Origin: JBLIAZ01 sp047632015
GTDB lineage: Bacteria; Bacteroidota; Bacteroidia; Flavobacteriales_C; GCA-002722245
Length of the DNA stretch: 14,291 nucleotides
Direction of reading: 5' to 3'
Assembly: GCA_047632015.1 (NCBI GenBank)
Contig: JBLIBC010000039.1
Span: 1 to 14,291 of the forward strand
Below, piece by piece: positions 13,225 to 14,291 of the stretch. The notes under the pieces were generated by a model. It was not told where the DNA came from and did not search any database. It saw only the letters and a program-made list of their open reading frames with translations. A program made the translations under genes and the position numbers. The stretch's first letter is position 1, and each line of letters opens with the position of its first letter.

Positions 13225-14291
13225 ATTAGCGCAAATATTCTAAATACCTCCATTGAGTACATCAAAGGCATTGGTCCCGCCAAAGCAGAACTCATTAGGA
13301 CTGAATTAGGGGTTCGCTCTTGGCAAGATTTACTCGAGCACTTCCCTATCCGTTATATCGATCGAACACGTTTTTTTACCATTCAAGAACTCAAAACAAA
13401 CCTGTTAAGTGCCCAAGTTAAGGGTCAACTTTTAAGTGTTAAAGAAGAAGGCGTTGGGCGAAAAAAAAGACTAAAAGGCTTATTTAAAGACGACACTGGA
13501 ACCATTGATCTGGTGTGGTTTTCCGGCATAAAATGGCTATTGCCAAAACTAAAAGTAGGAGGCGATTACGTCATTTATGGTAAACCTACAGTATTCAATA
13601 ACAGGGTTAGTTTTTCACATCCAGAACTGATTTCCACCATTGAGTTTTTAAATAAAAAACAAAGTGCTTTACAAGCTGTTTATCCGTCCACCGAAAAATT
13701 AAAAAAAAGAAATGTAGATAGTAAAGTGTTCAGGACGATTATTGGATCACTACTTACTGAATTAAAAGGAAAAATCCCTGAAGTTCTTCCTGACAGCATA
13801 ATCAAAGTGAACAAGCTAGTAAGTCGAAATGCAGCATTTTATCAGATTCACCAAGCAAGTAGTCAGGAGCAATTAAAAAAAGCCGTAATTCGATTAAAAT
13901 TTGATGAGCTTTTTTATCTCCAGCTAAAAATATTAAAATCAAAAAAAGCGCAAGAAACGCTAACAAGAGGACATGTGTTTCAAGAGGTTGGACACCACTT
14001 CAACACCTTTTATAAGGACTGTTTGCCTTTTGAATTAACGGGTGCTCAAAAAAGGGTAATCAAAGAAATTAGGCACAACACCACCCATGGATCACACATG
14101 AATCGTTTGGTGCAAGGCGATGTAGGAAGTGGAAAAACGTTGGTTGCGTTAATGAGTATGTTGCTTGCCATTGACAATGGTTTTCAAACCACGCTCATGG
14201 CTCCTACTGAAATACTCGCAATTCAACATTTTGAGGGAATAAGTGAACTGTTACAACCACTTGATATCAAAGTGGAACTGCTCACAGGGTC
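13225..14291 (+). CDS. recG: ATP-dependent DNA helicase RecG, N-terminal half (cut by window edge), probable ATT start
   Basis: RecG reverses stalled replication forks and remodels branched DNA. About 355 of the usual 690-700 residues lie in the window. Seen in order: ILNTSIEYIKGIGPAKAEL (5-23), the usual N-terminal helix-hairpin entry; an OB-fold wedge domain (about 55-135, including LKGLFKDDTGTIDLVWFSG); AVYPSTEKLKKRNVDSK (152-168); the helicase entry FELTGAQKRVIKEI (269-282); Walker A GDVGSGKT (298-305); and TTLMAPTEILAIQHFE (321-336). The frame has no stop from 13213 to the edge. An in-frame TAA at 13210 limits the start, and no ATG, GTG or TTG exists in frame before the GTG at 13513, inside the OB domain. 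ATT at 13225 would give the family-like MSANILNTSIEYIKG; ATT at 13237 is the other candidate. The start is therefore inferred. Confidence 0.88.
   Translation, partial: MSANILNTSIEYIKGIGPAKAELIRTELGVRSWQDLLEHFPIRYIDRTRFFTIQELKTNLLSAQVKGQLLSVKEEGVGRKKRLKGLFKDDTGTIDLVWFSGIKWLLPKLKVGGDYVIYGKPTVFNNRVSFSHPELISTIEFLNKKQSALQAVYPSTEKLKKRNVDSKVFRTIIGSLLTELKGKIPEVLPDSIIKVNKLVSRNAAFYQIHQASSQEQLKKAVIRLKFDELFYLQLKILKSKKAQETLTRGHVFQEVGHHFNTFYKDCLPFELTGAQKRVIKEIRHNTTHGSHMNRLVQGDVGSGKTLVALMSMLLAIDNGFQTTLMAPTEILAIQHFEGISELLQPLDIKVELLTG

Overview
The window is AT-rich chromosomal DNA from a member of the Bacteroidota, most likely of the Flavobacteriia type. Three things point there. A secreted protein carries a C-terminal domain of the type IX secretion system. 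Start codons lack Shine-Dalgarno sequences and instead sit 15-40 bases after TAnnTTTG boxes, the -7 element of Bacteroidota promoters. The gene order pdxA - yceD(DUF177) - rpmF - plsX - fabH - accB - accC is also typical of this phylum. The genus cannot be told from the sequence alone. Every gene that is complete looks intact, and there is no CRISPR array, insertion sequence, rRNA or tRNA.

Layout. At 1-98 (minus strand) is the N-terminus of a probable SRAP/HMCES-type protein starting Met-Cys, divergent from a small DUF1653 gene (251-460). Next come a GTG-started outer-membrane beta-barrel of the BamA/TamA surface-antigen type (583-1773), an RluE-like pseudouridine synthase (1781-2365) and pdxA (2488-3561). 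A clear promoter (3746-3753) precedes the lipid and translation cluster: yceD, rpmF, plsX, fabH, accB and accC (3776-8377), ending in a strong hairpin terminator. An alpha/beta-hydrolase-fold lipoprotein (to 9299) and a LamG/T9SS secreted protein (9584-10624) follow. Both look accessory, and the second is bracketed by two palindromes. The window closes with pheT (10757-13180) and the N-terminal half of recG (13225 to the edge).

How the genes work together. PlsX makes acyl-phosphate for phospholipid synthesis, FabH starts fatty-acid elongation from malonyl-ACP, and AccB/AccC carry and carboxylate the biotin used to make malonyl-CoA. Placing them in one run with ribosomal protein L32 and YceD couples membrane-lipid supply to ribosome production. 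PdxA (vitamin B6), the pseudouridine synthase, PheT and RecG are housekeeping neighbours.

Most of the window is conserved housekeeping sequence and I do not see a new multi-gene system. The points most worth checking are: a recG with no ATG, GTG or TTG start and a probable ATT start; a perfect 13-bp terminator hairpin that also encodes the lipoprotein leader of the next gene; the loss of the nucleophile serine in that hydrolase-fold protein; a 46-nt near-symmetric palindrome between the LamG gene and pheT; and a 12-bp tandem repeat directly in front of accB.
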